Part shown: positions 58,260-64,000 of the stretch, one piece after another | Numbering within the stretch: the first letter of the stretch is position 1 | Layout: each line of letters begins with the position of its first letter | NCBI GenBank assembly: GCA_934716995.1 | Contig: CAKUYO010000007.1 | Span: 35,716 to 99,715 of the forward strand | Length of the DNA stretch: 64,000 bases | Direction of reading: 5' to 3' | From: an uncultured Bacteroidales bacterium | GTDB taxonomy: Bacteria > Bacteroidota > Bacteroidia > Bacteroidales > Paludibacteraceae | The notes under the pieces: generated by a model | What the model was told of the DNA's origin: nothing | The model's database searches: none | Seen by the model: the letters and a program-made list of their open reading frames with translations, nothing else | Translations under genes and position numbers: made by a program

Positions 58260-60242
58260 TTAATTGAGTTTATATTGTACAAACGCCTCTATGGCTTCGT
58301 AGTTGGCGAGTCCGAGACGGGCGTATAGTTCGGCAGTGGCGTGGTTGCGGTCTTCGGCGCGCTGCCAGAAGAGCCGCTCGTCGTTGCCCATAAACGGTGC
58401 CGACTCCATCTGCGACTGGTGTTTGAGTATTGTGTTGCGCTTGAAACGCAGTTCCTCGGGCGACATCGGTACCGCCATCTCTATCAAATCCACTTCCCAT
58501 TCCATCCACGCACCGCGGTACATCCATATACGGCAGTCGCGCAACCATGGTTCGGTATCTTTCAGTTCGTCCAGTGCTGCCAGAACGGCGTCGAGGCACA
58601 CTTTGTGCGTGCCGTGCGGGTCGGCAAGGTCGCCTGCCACGAACATCTCGTTGGGGTGTACGTCCAGAATAATCCGTTTCACAATATCCACATCCTTCTG
58701 GCTCAGATTGCCTTTTTTGATCGTTCCCGTCTCATAGAAAGGCAGGTTGAGAAAATGAATATGGTCGGTAGGAAGCCCCATATGGCGGCAGGCGGCAGTG
58801 GCTTCTCCGCGGCGGATCAGTGCCTTGAGGTCAAGTATCTCGCGCGTGTCCCTGTCGCCGGTTTTCTCCTGCGAAAGGAAATGCGTATATTCCTGATACT
58901 TGCTCTCTATGAGGTCGCCTCCCGTCGGGTGCAGACGGTCGAAACCGCGTATGAAATCCATAAAACGGATGACCTCGTCGTCGCATACGGCAATGCACCC
59001 GCTGGTCTCGTAGGCGATATGTACGTTATGTCCCTGTTTGATCAGGCGGGCAAACGTGCCGCCCATCGAGATGACATCGTCGTCGGGGTGGGGGGAGAAG
59101 ATAAGCACATCCTTGGGGTAGGGGGTGGCACGCTCTGGGCGGTCGGTATCGTCGGCATTGGGCTTACCGCCGGGCCAACCCGTGATGGTATGCTGCAGGT
59201 CGTTGAAGATACGTATGTTGCAGTTGTATGCCGACCCGTGCAGGGTGATCAGTTCGCTCAGCCCGTAGTCGTTGTAGTCGCGGTTGGTCAGTTTCAGTAT
59301 CGGTTTGCCGGTCTGCTGGCAGAGCCATACGATAGCGCGGCGGGTCAGTTGGTTGTCCCAGTCGCAGGACGTAACCAGCCACGGATGGTGGATACGTGTC
59401 AGTTGGGTGGCGGCACTCAGGTCGCATACGATATGTGCGTTGCTGTGCAGTTGCAGTGCCGAGGCGGGGCAGGAGGTGTCGGGTTGTCCCTCCACGGCTG
59501 CCAGCAGGCGGTCGGCTTTGTGTTCGCCCCATGCCACCAGTACTATCTCTTTGGCACGCAGTATCGTACCGATACCCATCGTAATAGCCGAAGCGGGTAC
59601 CTGCTCAATAGTACCGAACATATTCTTTGCCTCATCGCGGGAGATGTTGTCTAACACCACCAGACGCGTGTTGCTCGACATCGACGAACCCGGTTCGTTG
59701 AAACCGATGTTGCCGCTCCGTCCGATACCGAGCAGTTGCAGATCCACTCCTCCGTACTCCTGTATCTTGCGCTCGCAGCGCGACATCATCGGTATCAGGT
59801 CGCGCTGGTCCATTGTGCCGTCGAAAGTGTAGATATTCTCCTTGCGAATATCCACGCGGTCAATCAATTGCTCTTTGATTTGCCCGAAGCAGGCTTGCGT
59901 AGGCGATTGCAGCGGATAGTACTCGAAGAGATTGAACAGCACCACATTGCGGAAACTCAGTTTCTCCTCGTCGTGCATACGTACCAGTTCTGCAAATATG
60001 TCCGTCATACTGCGCCCGCAAACCAGTGAGAATACAAATTTCTCTCCCTCTGCCTGTCGTTGTCGGATACGGTCGGCAATCAGTCGGGCAACCGCTACGG
60101 AACCTTCTTTGGCGGTTTCGTAGATGGTGGTGGGTATTTTCTCCATACGGCTGATGCGGCTCATTTCGAGCACGTCGTCCGTGCGGTACAACTTCGGCGA
60201 TACGCGCGATAGCGAGATTTGGGAAGACAGATTGTTTTTCAT
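58260..60242 (-). CDS. NagB-like/PIG-L deacetylase-like fusion with degenerate NagB active site
   Basis: 660 residues. The N-terminal half (about 35-300) has the glucosamine-6-phosphate deaminase fold. The catalytic residues of E. coli NagB appear lost: D72 aligns with F106 (FNLFEYY), D141 with S176 and H143 with N178 (GIGRSGNIGFNEP). Only E183, equivalent to E148, remains. The C-terminal half has the PIG-L/LmbE motif SPHPDDDVISMGG near residue 400, with metal ligands intact. It is commonly annotated as a deaminase, but a deacetylase on an amino-sugar compound is more likely. It has its own promoter. Confidence 0.85.
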   Translation of the reverse strand: MKNNLSSQISLSRVSPKLYRTDDVLEMSRISRMEKIPTTIYETAKEGSVAVARLIADRIRQRQAEGEKFVFSLVCGRSMTDIFAELVRMHDEEKLSFRNVVLFNLFEYYPLQSPTQACFGQIKEQLIDRVDIRKENIYTFDGTMDQRDLIPMMSRCERKIQEYGGVDLQLLGIGRSGNIGFNEPGSSMSSNTRLVVLDNISRDEAKNMFGTIEQVPASAITMGIGTILRAKEIVLVAWGEHKADRLLAAVEGQPDTSCPASALQLHSNAHIVCDLSAATQLTRIHHPWLVTSCDWDNQLTRRAIVWLCQQTGKPILKLTNRDYNDYGLSELITLHGSAYNCNIRIFNDLQHTITGWPGGKPNADDTDRPERATPYPKDVLIFSPHPDDDVISMGGTFARLIKQGHNVHIAYETSGCIAVCDDEVIRFMDFIRGFDRLHPTGGDLIESKYQEYTHFLSQEKTGDRDTREILDLKALIRRGEATAACRHMGLPTDHIHFLNLPFYETGTIKKGNLSQKDVDIVKRIILDVHPNEMFVAGDLADPHGTHKVCLDAVLAALDELKDTEPWLRDCRIWMYRGAWMEWEVDLIEMAVPMSPEELRFKRNTILKHQSQMESAPFMGNDERLFWQRAEDRNHATAELYARLGLANYEAIEAFVQYKLN

Positions 60243-60268
60243 AATTGAAGCAGGTAAAAACTTTGTCC

Positions 60269-60301
60269 GCAAAGTTACGCCTATTCCGCCGTGTGAACAA
60301 A
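60269..60301 (-). promoter_or_regulatory. Promoter of the NagB/PIG-L fusion gene
   Basis: On the minus strand TTTG (60301-60298), 20 bp, TAACTTTG (60277-60270). Leader about 22 nt. Confidence 0.78.
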
Positions 60302-60371
60302 CAAACGGAAACGCTTTTTGTTTCGAGATGTTTCAAAATAGTGTGCTGTTATGCATAATCGGTTGTATGTC

Positions 60372-60420
60372 AATAAAAAAGAAAGGTTGCGAAACAGGCA
60401 AAAAGCCGTTCGCAACCTTT
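60372..60420 (-). terminator. Terminator downstream of the sirtuin gene
   Basis: AAAGGTTGCGAA / TTCGCAACCTTT (60382-60393, 60409-60420) with a nested GGC/GCC pair. On the minus strand it is followed by CTTTTTTATT. Confidence 0.88.
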
Positions 60421-60427
60421 CGAAATA

Positions 60428-60466
60428 ATTGTGCATTGTGCATTGTGCATTACGCATTATGCATTG
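60428..60466. repeat. ATTGTGC heptamer array at the sirtuin stop
   Basis: Units ATTGTGC (x3), ATTACGC and ATTATGC. The array starts inside the last codons of the sirtuin gene and supplies its stop codon. Confidence 0.85.
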
Positions 60467-61146
60467 ATTAGTTGTTCCACCAACTGCGGTACGCCTACCG
60501 ATGCTTTTTCGCGGATATGGGTTACTCTGTTGCGGTAGATGCCGAAGTCGGGCAGCCCCTGATCAACTACATATATCTTGGCGGTGCGGGGGACGTACTC
60601 AAGCAGCGATGCCGCGGGATAGACATTCAGGCTCGTCCCCACCACGATCATCAGGTCGGCTTGCGACGCCACGTTGCACGCTACGGGAAAATACGGTACG
60701 TTCTCGCCGAAGAACACGATGTACGGGCGCAGCAGACTGCCGTCAGGGTGCCGGTCGCCGTAGTGCTGCTCCCAGCCTTGCAGCGGCACGGTAGCGGTCT
60801 CGTCGATGTCCGAACGCAGTTTGGTTATCTCGCCGTGCAGGTGTATGATATGGGTCGAACCGGCACGCTCGTGCAGGTCGTCGATGTTCTGCGTGATGAT
60901 CTCCGTGTCGGGAAACGCTTTCTGCAAACGGGTAATCGCCAAGTGGGCGGCATTGGGCTGTGCGGCAAGCGTATCACGGCGGCGTGCGTTGTAGAAATCC
61001 ACGCACAGTTGCGGGTTGCGCAGCCATGCCTCGTGGGTGCATACGTCTTCTATGCGGTATTTCTCCCACAATCCGTCTGCGTCTCGGAAAGTTCCCAGCC
61101 CGCTCTCTGCACTCACTCCCGCACCGGTAAATACAACAATCTTCAT
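60457..61146 (-). CDS. Sir2-family NAD-dependent deacylase
   Basis: 229 residues. VVFTGAGVSAESGLGTFRD (NAD site), TQNIDDLHERAGS, catalytic HLHG, and FFGENVPYF, VVGTSLNVYPAASLL near the end. The four zinc-binding cysteines of classical sirtuins are absent between HLHG and FFGE, as in a known metal-free bacterial subset. It would remove acyl groups from lysines using NAD+. The ATG at 61146 begins the canonical MKIVVFTGAG. Confidence 0.92.
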   Translation of the reverse strand: MKIVVFTGAGVSAESGLGTFRDADGLWEKYRIEDVCTHEAWLRNPQLCVDFYNARRRDTLAAQPNAAHLAITRLQKAFPDTEIITQNIDDLHERAGSTHIIHLHGEITKLRSDIDETATVPLQGWEQHYGDRHPDGSLLRPYIVFFGENVPYFPVACNVASQADLMIVVGTSLNVYPAASLLEYVPRTAKIYVVDQGLPDFGIYRNRVTHIREKASVGVPQLVEQLINA

Positions 61147-61202
61147 AGTAAACATATTTTTCCCGAAATCGCACAACAACTATGCCACGATGATACAAAA
61201 CT

Positions 61203-61233
61203 GGTCAGTTTATATAGACTACTGACCGTTTTT
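61203..61233 (-). terminator. Hairpin between the sirtuin gene and the accessory cassette
   Basis: GGTCAGT / ACTGACC (61203-61209, 61221-61227) with T runs on both sides (AGTTTTG on the minus strand, GTTTTTG on the plus). Probably ends the minus-strand cassette. Confidence 0.7.
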
Positions 61234-61275
61234 GTATATGTATCCGTATAGATAGTAGGGCTCTGATATAGGCAT

Positions 61276-61635
61276 TTAGCATAACTCGACATTCTCTACT
61301 ATGTCAATAAGACTTATCAACTTATGCCCGTCCACGTCCATTTGCTCTAACAGTGCATTAGTAGTTGGGAAAGTCTCCAATAAAGGTTTCTTTGTCTCGT
61401 CTGTCCGAAAAGCACAATCTTCGTACACCCGAATAAAGTATTGTACTCCGTTATACCAAAATGATACATCGGCACCTTGTACAGCGAATTCATAAAAGAA
61501 AACCTGTTGGTTCCACGTGGCATAGCCCAAGTTTTCACCACCGTACTTAGCCATGTTCGGTGGATATTTGATATTGTACGGATAGCCCAACAAATCCCGT
61601 CCGACTACACCTTGTTCTACTTTAGAAAGTGCCAT
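61276..61635 (-). CDS. Small protein of unknown function, candidate immunity partner
   Basis: 119 residues, acidic, no signal peptide or membrane helix. Features seen: VSFWYNGVQYFIRVYEDCAF and a C-terminal MDVDGHKLISLIDIVENVE. No family recognised. Its start overlaps the end of the upstream toxin-like gene by 14 bp, and it is the last gene before a terminator. Size and position are typical of an immunity protein following a toxin domain; that role is inferred. Confidence 0.55.
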   Translation of the reverse strand: MALSKVEQGVVGRDLLGYPYNIKYPPNMAKYGGENLGYATWNQQVFFYEFAVQGADVSFWYNGVQYFIRVYEDCAFRTDETKKPLLETFPTTNALLEQMDVDGHKLISLIDIVENVELC

Positions 61636-61999
61636 AGTTTATAATCTGTTTGTATAGTTTTTGCATATCAGATGTTAGCGGATGCCCTTCTTTATCTTGT
61701 CTCCCATCTTTCCAATAGTGGAAATGCGGGGATAAGCCATAGTGGTCGTGAGTATGGATAGAATACTTCTTTTTACCATTTTTATCATACTCCGCTATCT
61801 CTTTTACATTCTTTCCGTCCTTATAGAATGACACATAAATTCTGTTTGGTGTATGGCTTTCCTCCGGCAATTTACCACCTCGTCCATTTGCCTTCATTTC
61901 CAAAAATTTGATATTATCTCCTATGGAAAACAAAGTATAGTACTCCCGATTTTCAGTACTTTCCAATACGCCCGAAGCGTGGCTTCCGTTAGCACCCAT
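61622..61999 (-). CDS. Toxin-domain-like small protein
   Basis: 125 residues. It begins MGANGSHASGVLEST, then PNRIYVSFYKDGKNVKEIAEYDKNGKK and a histidine-rich HTHDHYGLSPHFHYWKDG. The pattern resembles C-terminal domains of polymorphic toxins and phage MuF-type proteins, as I recall them, and the clustered His/Asp could bind metal. The ATG overlaps the end of the DUF4417 gene, with AGGAGG seven bases before it. Translation is therefore coupled, or a frameshift could join the two. Confidence 0.55.
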   Translation of the reverse strand: MGANGSHASGVLESTENREYYTLFSIGDNIKFLEMKANGRGGKLPEESHTPNRIYVSFYKDGKNVKEIAEYDKNGKKKYSIHTHDHYGLSPHFHYWKDGRQDKEGHPLTSDMQKLYKQIINYGTF

Positions 62000-62654
62000 A
62001 GCGCATCCTCCTGATTATAGGGTTCTCAAAATAGACACTTATTGCCTCATTTTCATTCGGCATTTTCGTGCCATAGCGGATAATACGCTCCGGTTGCAGT
62101 GTCTCTATTGCCCTTTCATAACCGCGTAACCAGAGATTTCGTGCCATCGGATCCGAATTCACACCATTACTATTGATGGCGATTGTGGTATATTTTGGAA
62201 TACCCGCAAAAGCATACTCATAACTATCGGGGAGCGACCAACTCACATTGGCAATGATGTTCACACCGTACGCCTGCAAATACGCCCCCATTGCATTATT
62301 CATACAATTATTGTGATAGCGTGTAAAATACGGCATATCACGATATTGCGACATATCGGGTGTAATCACATATTTGAATTGCCGCAATCGCTCCACATAC
62401 TTTTCGGGTGTCCGATAGAGCGGAGCAAACCGCCAATCGTGTATATAAAAATGCACTACGGCATCATAATCTGTGCATTTCTTACTCATTGCCTCTTGAA
62501 AATTCAGCAACACATCGGGTAATTCACCTACTTGATAAGGTGCTATCACTGGTACGCCCGTCTTGGGGTCTGTTAGTAGATTTTTTTGGCACGCAAGCCA
62601 TAGCGTTTCTGCATTTCGCTGCCCATTATTAAAAATAGAACTACTTGTTTTCAT
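61989..62654 (-). CDS. DUF4417 protein
   Basis: 221 residues. The family signature is clear: DYDAVVHFYIHDWRFAPLYRTPEKYVERLRQFKYVITPDMS, then NVSWSLPDSYEYAFAGIPKYT, IAINSNGVNSD and LQPERIIRYGTKMPNE. DUF4417 genes are common on phages and integrative elements, and their biochemical role is unknown. It ends right after YFENPIIRRM, where the domain normally ends, and overlaps the toxin-like gene by 11 bp. Confidence 0.82.
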   Translation of the reverse strand: MKTSSSIFNNGQRNAETLWLACQKNLLTDPKTGVPVIAPYQVGELPDVLLNFQEAMSKKCTDYDAVVHFYIHDWRFAPLYRTPEKYVERLRQFKYVITPDMSQYRDMPYFTRYHNNCMNNAMGAYLQAYGVNIIANVSWSLPDSYEYAFAGIPKYTTIAINSNGVNSDPMARNLWLRGYERAIETLQPERIIRYGTKMPNENEAISVYFENPIIRRMRYGC

Positions 62655-62735
62655 ACTTAAACCAATTAGTAGTTAAACGAAATCTATTATTTTCTGCACA
62701 TAATAGCGCGAAAAACGCATTTTTATCACTCCAAA

Positions 62736-62767
62736 TTTGCCCAACTATGAAAAAAGCAGTAATTTTG
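62736..62767 (+). promoter_or_regulatory. Orphan plus-strand promoter
   Basis: TTTG (62736-62739), exactly 20 bp, TAATTTTG (62760-62767). No gene follows on this strand before a terminator about 120 bp later. Confidence 0.7.
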
Positions 62768-62773
62768 CAAGCC

Positions 62774-62899
62774 GATTTTCCCATAGATGGTGTGACTAAA
62801 AAGGCTTTTATAAAGTGTTCCTACGACTTCCATAAACCTTTGTTTCTCGCGCTGTCTTTATCCCGTTTCAATGTGCAAGATTGAAACGGGATTTCTTTT
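62774..62899 (+). ncRNA. Candidate small RNA between promoter and terminator
   Basis: About 125 nt bounded by a consensus promoter and a 13-bp terminator hairpin. No ORF starts within it beyond two codons. The 5' end can fold as AAGCC...GGCTT around a CCAT-AG-ATGG hairpin. It lies between two minus-strand genes of the accessory region. A short reading of 46 residues from 62747 begins upstream of the predicted start and is unlikely. Confidence 0.5.
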
Positions 62900-62900
62900 C
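62860..62900. terminator. Strong 13-bp terminator
   Basis: ATCCCGTTTCAAT (62860-62872) / ATTGAAACGGGAT (62880-62892), loop GTGCAAG, then TTCTTTTC on the plus strand. It also lies just beyond the stop of the minus-strand gene at 62899. Confidence 0.9.
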
Positions 62901-63312
62901 AAAGATCATCTCCATTATTCCGGTGCACCTCCTTTTTCTTATTCGTTCTCCGTCTTGACATTCTATAAACGCTCCCGCCGGCAATACAATCCAAAGCACT
63001 TTCGCGAGATAAATCGAATATATATGTCCATGTCTTATAATCGTATTTAAGCAAATCAAACATTGCTTGTGTGGGAACATAATAGTATACTCCTGCTTTT
63101 GCCACTTTCAATGTTTGCTCATCCTCTTCTGCTACAAAAACCATATACAATACATCTTTGTTTTCGTCGTCTTGCGCAAATTTTACGTATTTCCCTTTTT
63201 CTAATTGTATAGCCTCTGCAGTACCGACAGGAAATCCTAACTTTCCGCTGGATTGTATGGTGCATTTTAGTTTCTGTTTACATAAACTTGTATCGATAAA
63301 TTTTAATCCCAT
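62899..63312 (-). CDS. Hypothetical protein of the accessory region
   Basis: 137 residues, soluble. The N-terminal 110 residues look like a compact alpha/beta domain (TIQSSGKLGFPVGTAEAIQL, YVKFAQDDENKDVLYMVFV, GVYYYVPTQAMFDLL). A basic tail, RMSRRRTNKKKEVHR, could bind nucleic acid. No family recognised. It has its own consensus promoter and ends at the bidirectional terminator. Confidence 0.7.
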   Translation of the reverse strand: MGLKFIDTSLCKQKLKCTIQSSGKLGFPVGTAEAIQLEKGKYVKFAQDDENKDVLYMVFVAEEDEQTLKVAKAGVYYYVPTQAMFDLLKYDYKTWTYIFDLSRESALDCIAGGSVYRMSRRRTNKKKEVHRNNGDDL

Positions 63313-63337
63313 ATCTATTTCTTTTATTTGATTTGTT

Positions 63338-63370
63338 GCAAAAATACGACATTATTTTTATATATGCAAA
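63338..63370 (-). promoter_or_regulatory. Promoter of the gene at 62899-63312
   Basis: On the minus strand TTTG (63370-63367), 20 bp, TATTTTTG (63346-63339), giving a leader of about 20 nt. Confidence 0.75.
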
Positions 63371-63502
63371 TTATTTCGTATTATTCGCTTGTTATCCTTT
63401 CTTATCAGTGTCTTGTACGTGTTGCTTGTATTTTGATAATTATTGTGTGTATTGTCTCTTGTATGGTTTGGTAATAAATAGTATTGATTTTTTTGATAAG
63501 TA

Positions 63503-63534
63503 TTGTGTACCTGAAAAAAACTGTGTATCTTTGC
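63503..63534 (+). promoter_or_regulatory. Promoter of the structured leader and methyltransferase
   Basis: TTG (63503-63505), 20 bp, TATCTTTG (63526-63533). Start near 63540, so the leader to the methyltransferase ATG is about 318 nt. Confidence 0.75.
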
Positions 63535-63544
63535 AGGCATAAAC

Positions 63545-63857
63545 GATAAAGTATCAACAATTTAATAATAAACTGCTTATGTAAACCGGTGCCGTGAAGG
63601 CGGCACATGACATATTTTTAACAGCATTGGCTATTATTTCGCGTTCGCCAGAAATCTCACAACTAAAGAACTCTTGAAATAATAGGATAAGGTGTATTGT
63701 ACACTTTCGTCTATACGGATAAGGCTAATGACACTCCTGTGGAGTGCACAGACTTATCATAGACGAAGGTGGTGAGATACCTTGGCGAACAATAAGAAAG
63801 TGCTACTCCTTTTTTATTGTTCACGAGTGATAGCATTGCATAAATCTATCACTATCT
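63545..63857 (+). ncRNA. Highly structured 5' leader RNA
   Basis: It contains a nested set of stems. GTGCCG/CGGCAC (63589-63594, 63601-63606). P1 GTTCGCCA/TGGCGAAC (63643-63650, 63783-63790), extended by TTATT/AATAA across a 4-nt bulge. P2 ATCTCAC/GTGAGAT (63654-63660, 63772-63778). P3, 12 bp with one G-U (63703-63714, 63759-63770), continuing into GATAAG/CTTATC and CACTCC-TGT-GGAGTG. GAACAATAA (63787-63795) can instead pair with TTATTGTTC (63814-63822), opening P1. A final hairpin AGTGATAG/CTATCACT (63826-63853) ends 4 nt before the ATG. Confidence 0.8.
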
Positions 63858-64000
63858 ATGCCACAAGAAAACTTAACGCAAGCAAGAATTGCCAGGAATG
63901 ATGAGTTCTACACCCAATTGGATGACATCTCAAAGGAACTTAAACACTACAAAGAATATTTTTGTAACAAGGTTGTATTCTGCAACTGCGACGACCCGTA
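63858..64000 (+). CDS. EcoRI-family adenine methyltransferase (N-terminal 47 residues)
   Basis: Open to the window edge. The visible start has ARIARNDEFYTQLDDISKEL, then KHYKEYFCNKVVFCNCDDP, which closely matches the N-terminus of the EcoRI methylase family. The proteins methylate adenine in DNA using SAM. No restriction enzyme is visible, but the next gene is off the window. No Shine-Dalgarno sequence precedes the ATG; a hairpin covers that position. Confidence 0.85.
   Translation, partial: MPQENLTQARIARNDEFYTQLDDISKELKHYKEYFCNKVVFCNCDDP

Noticed and set aside
62645..62884. 79-residue plus-strand protein
   Set aside because: It runs through a consensus promoter and into a terminator stem, has no family resemblance, and would overlap the DUF4417 start region. 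A small RNA is the better reading.
63545..63857. Group II intron or retron as identity of the structured leader
   Set aside because: No reverse transcriptase gene follows, no domain V-like hairpin was found, and the next gene is a methyltransferase. Not fully excluded without a covariance search.
61200..64000. Prophage or integrative element boundary
   Set aside because: The genes look accessory, but no integrase, direct attachment repeats or tRNA junction is visible in the window.

Overview
The window is chromosomal DNA from a member of the Bacteroidota, most likely an uncultured Bacteroidales lineage of the gut or rumen type. The evidence is a SusC/SusD pair, many lipoproteins of Bacteroidales type (DUF4296, DUF4292, DUF4301), a 286-residue primary sigma factor, and promoters that repeatedly fit TTTG-N20-TAnnTTTG. 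The family or genus cannot be fixed from this sequence alone.

Layout. 1-9.2 kb: the end of a FecR-type anti-sigma factor, a PAP2 phosphatase, metK behind a SAM-II-type riboswitch, lspA, a DUF4296 lipoprotein, and translation genes (rplM-rpsI, rpsB-tsf, pheS). 9.4-29.6 kb: a polysaccharide utilisation locus for beta-1,3-glucan (laminarin or callose-like, with beta-1,6 branches possible). It holds SusC/SusD, a surface glycan-binding lipoprotein, three GH16 enzymes, a GH128, a sugar symporter, a large cytoplasmic beta-1,3-glucan phosphorylase candidate, a GH30 and a GH3. Surface enzymes would cut the glucan, SusCD would import it, and the GH3 and the phosphorylase would finish it. 29.8-36.6 kb: secreted multidomain proteins with shared C-terminal tails. 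37.3-47 kb: rimP-nusA-infB, a GNAT enzyme, groL-groS, tRNA-Arg and rpoD. 47-61.2 kb, mostly minus strand: trmH-like, rimM, lipoproteins, an EnvC-like protein, DUF4292, TPR, dut, a type II restriction-modification pair, a lipid kinase, DUF4301, a sugar kinase, a degenerate NagB/PIG-L fusion and a sirtuin. 61.2-64 kb: an accessory tail with a DUF4417/toxin-like/partner cassette, a candidate sRNA, and a strongly structured 5' leader in front of an EcoRI-family adenine methyltransferase cut by the window edge.

The strongest unexplained signals are small repeats. A roughly 140-bp MITE-like element with terminal inverted repeats, TTAA/TTGA target duplications and covarying hairpins occurs in at least five copies; one lies inside the rimP-nusA operon and one supplies the ribosome binding site of trmH. 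A G-rich palindrome lies inside three protein-coding genes. Tandem repeats of 7, 8, 11 and 20 bp fill most gene gaps and in places invade coding sequence, where one builds a signal peptide.

All identifications come from reading the sequence and from family knowledge. No database search or folding program was run.
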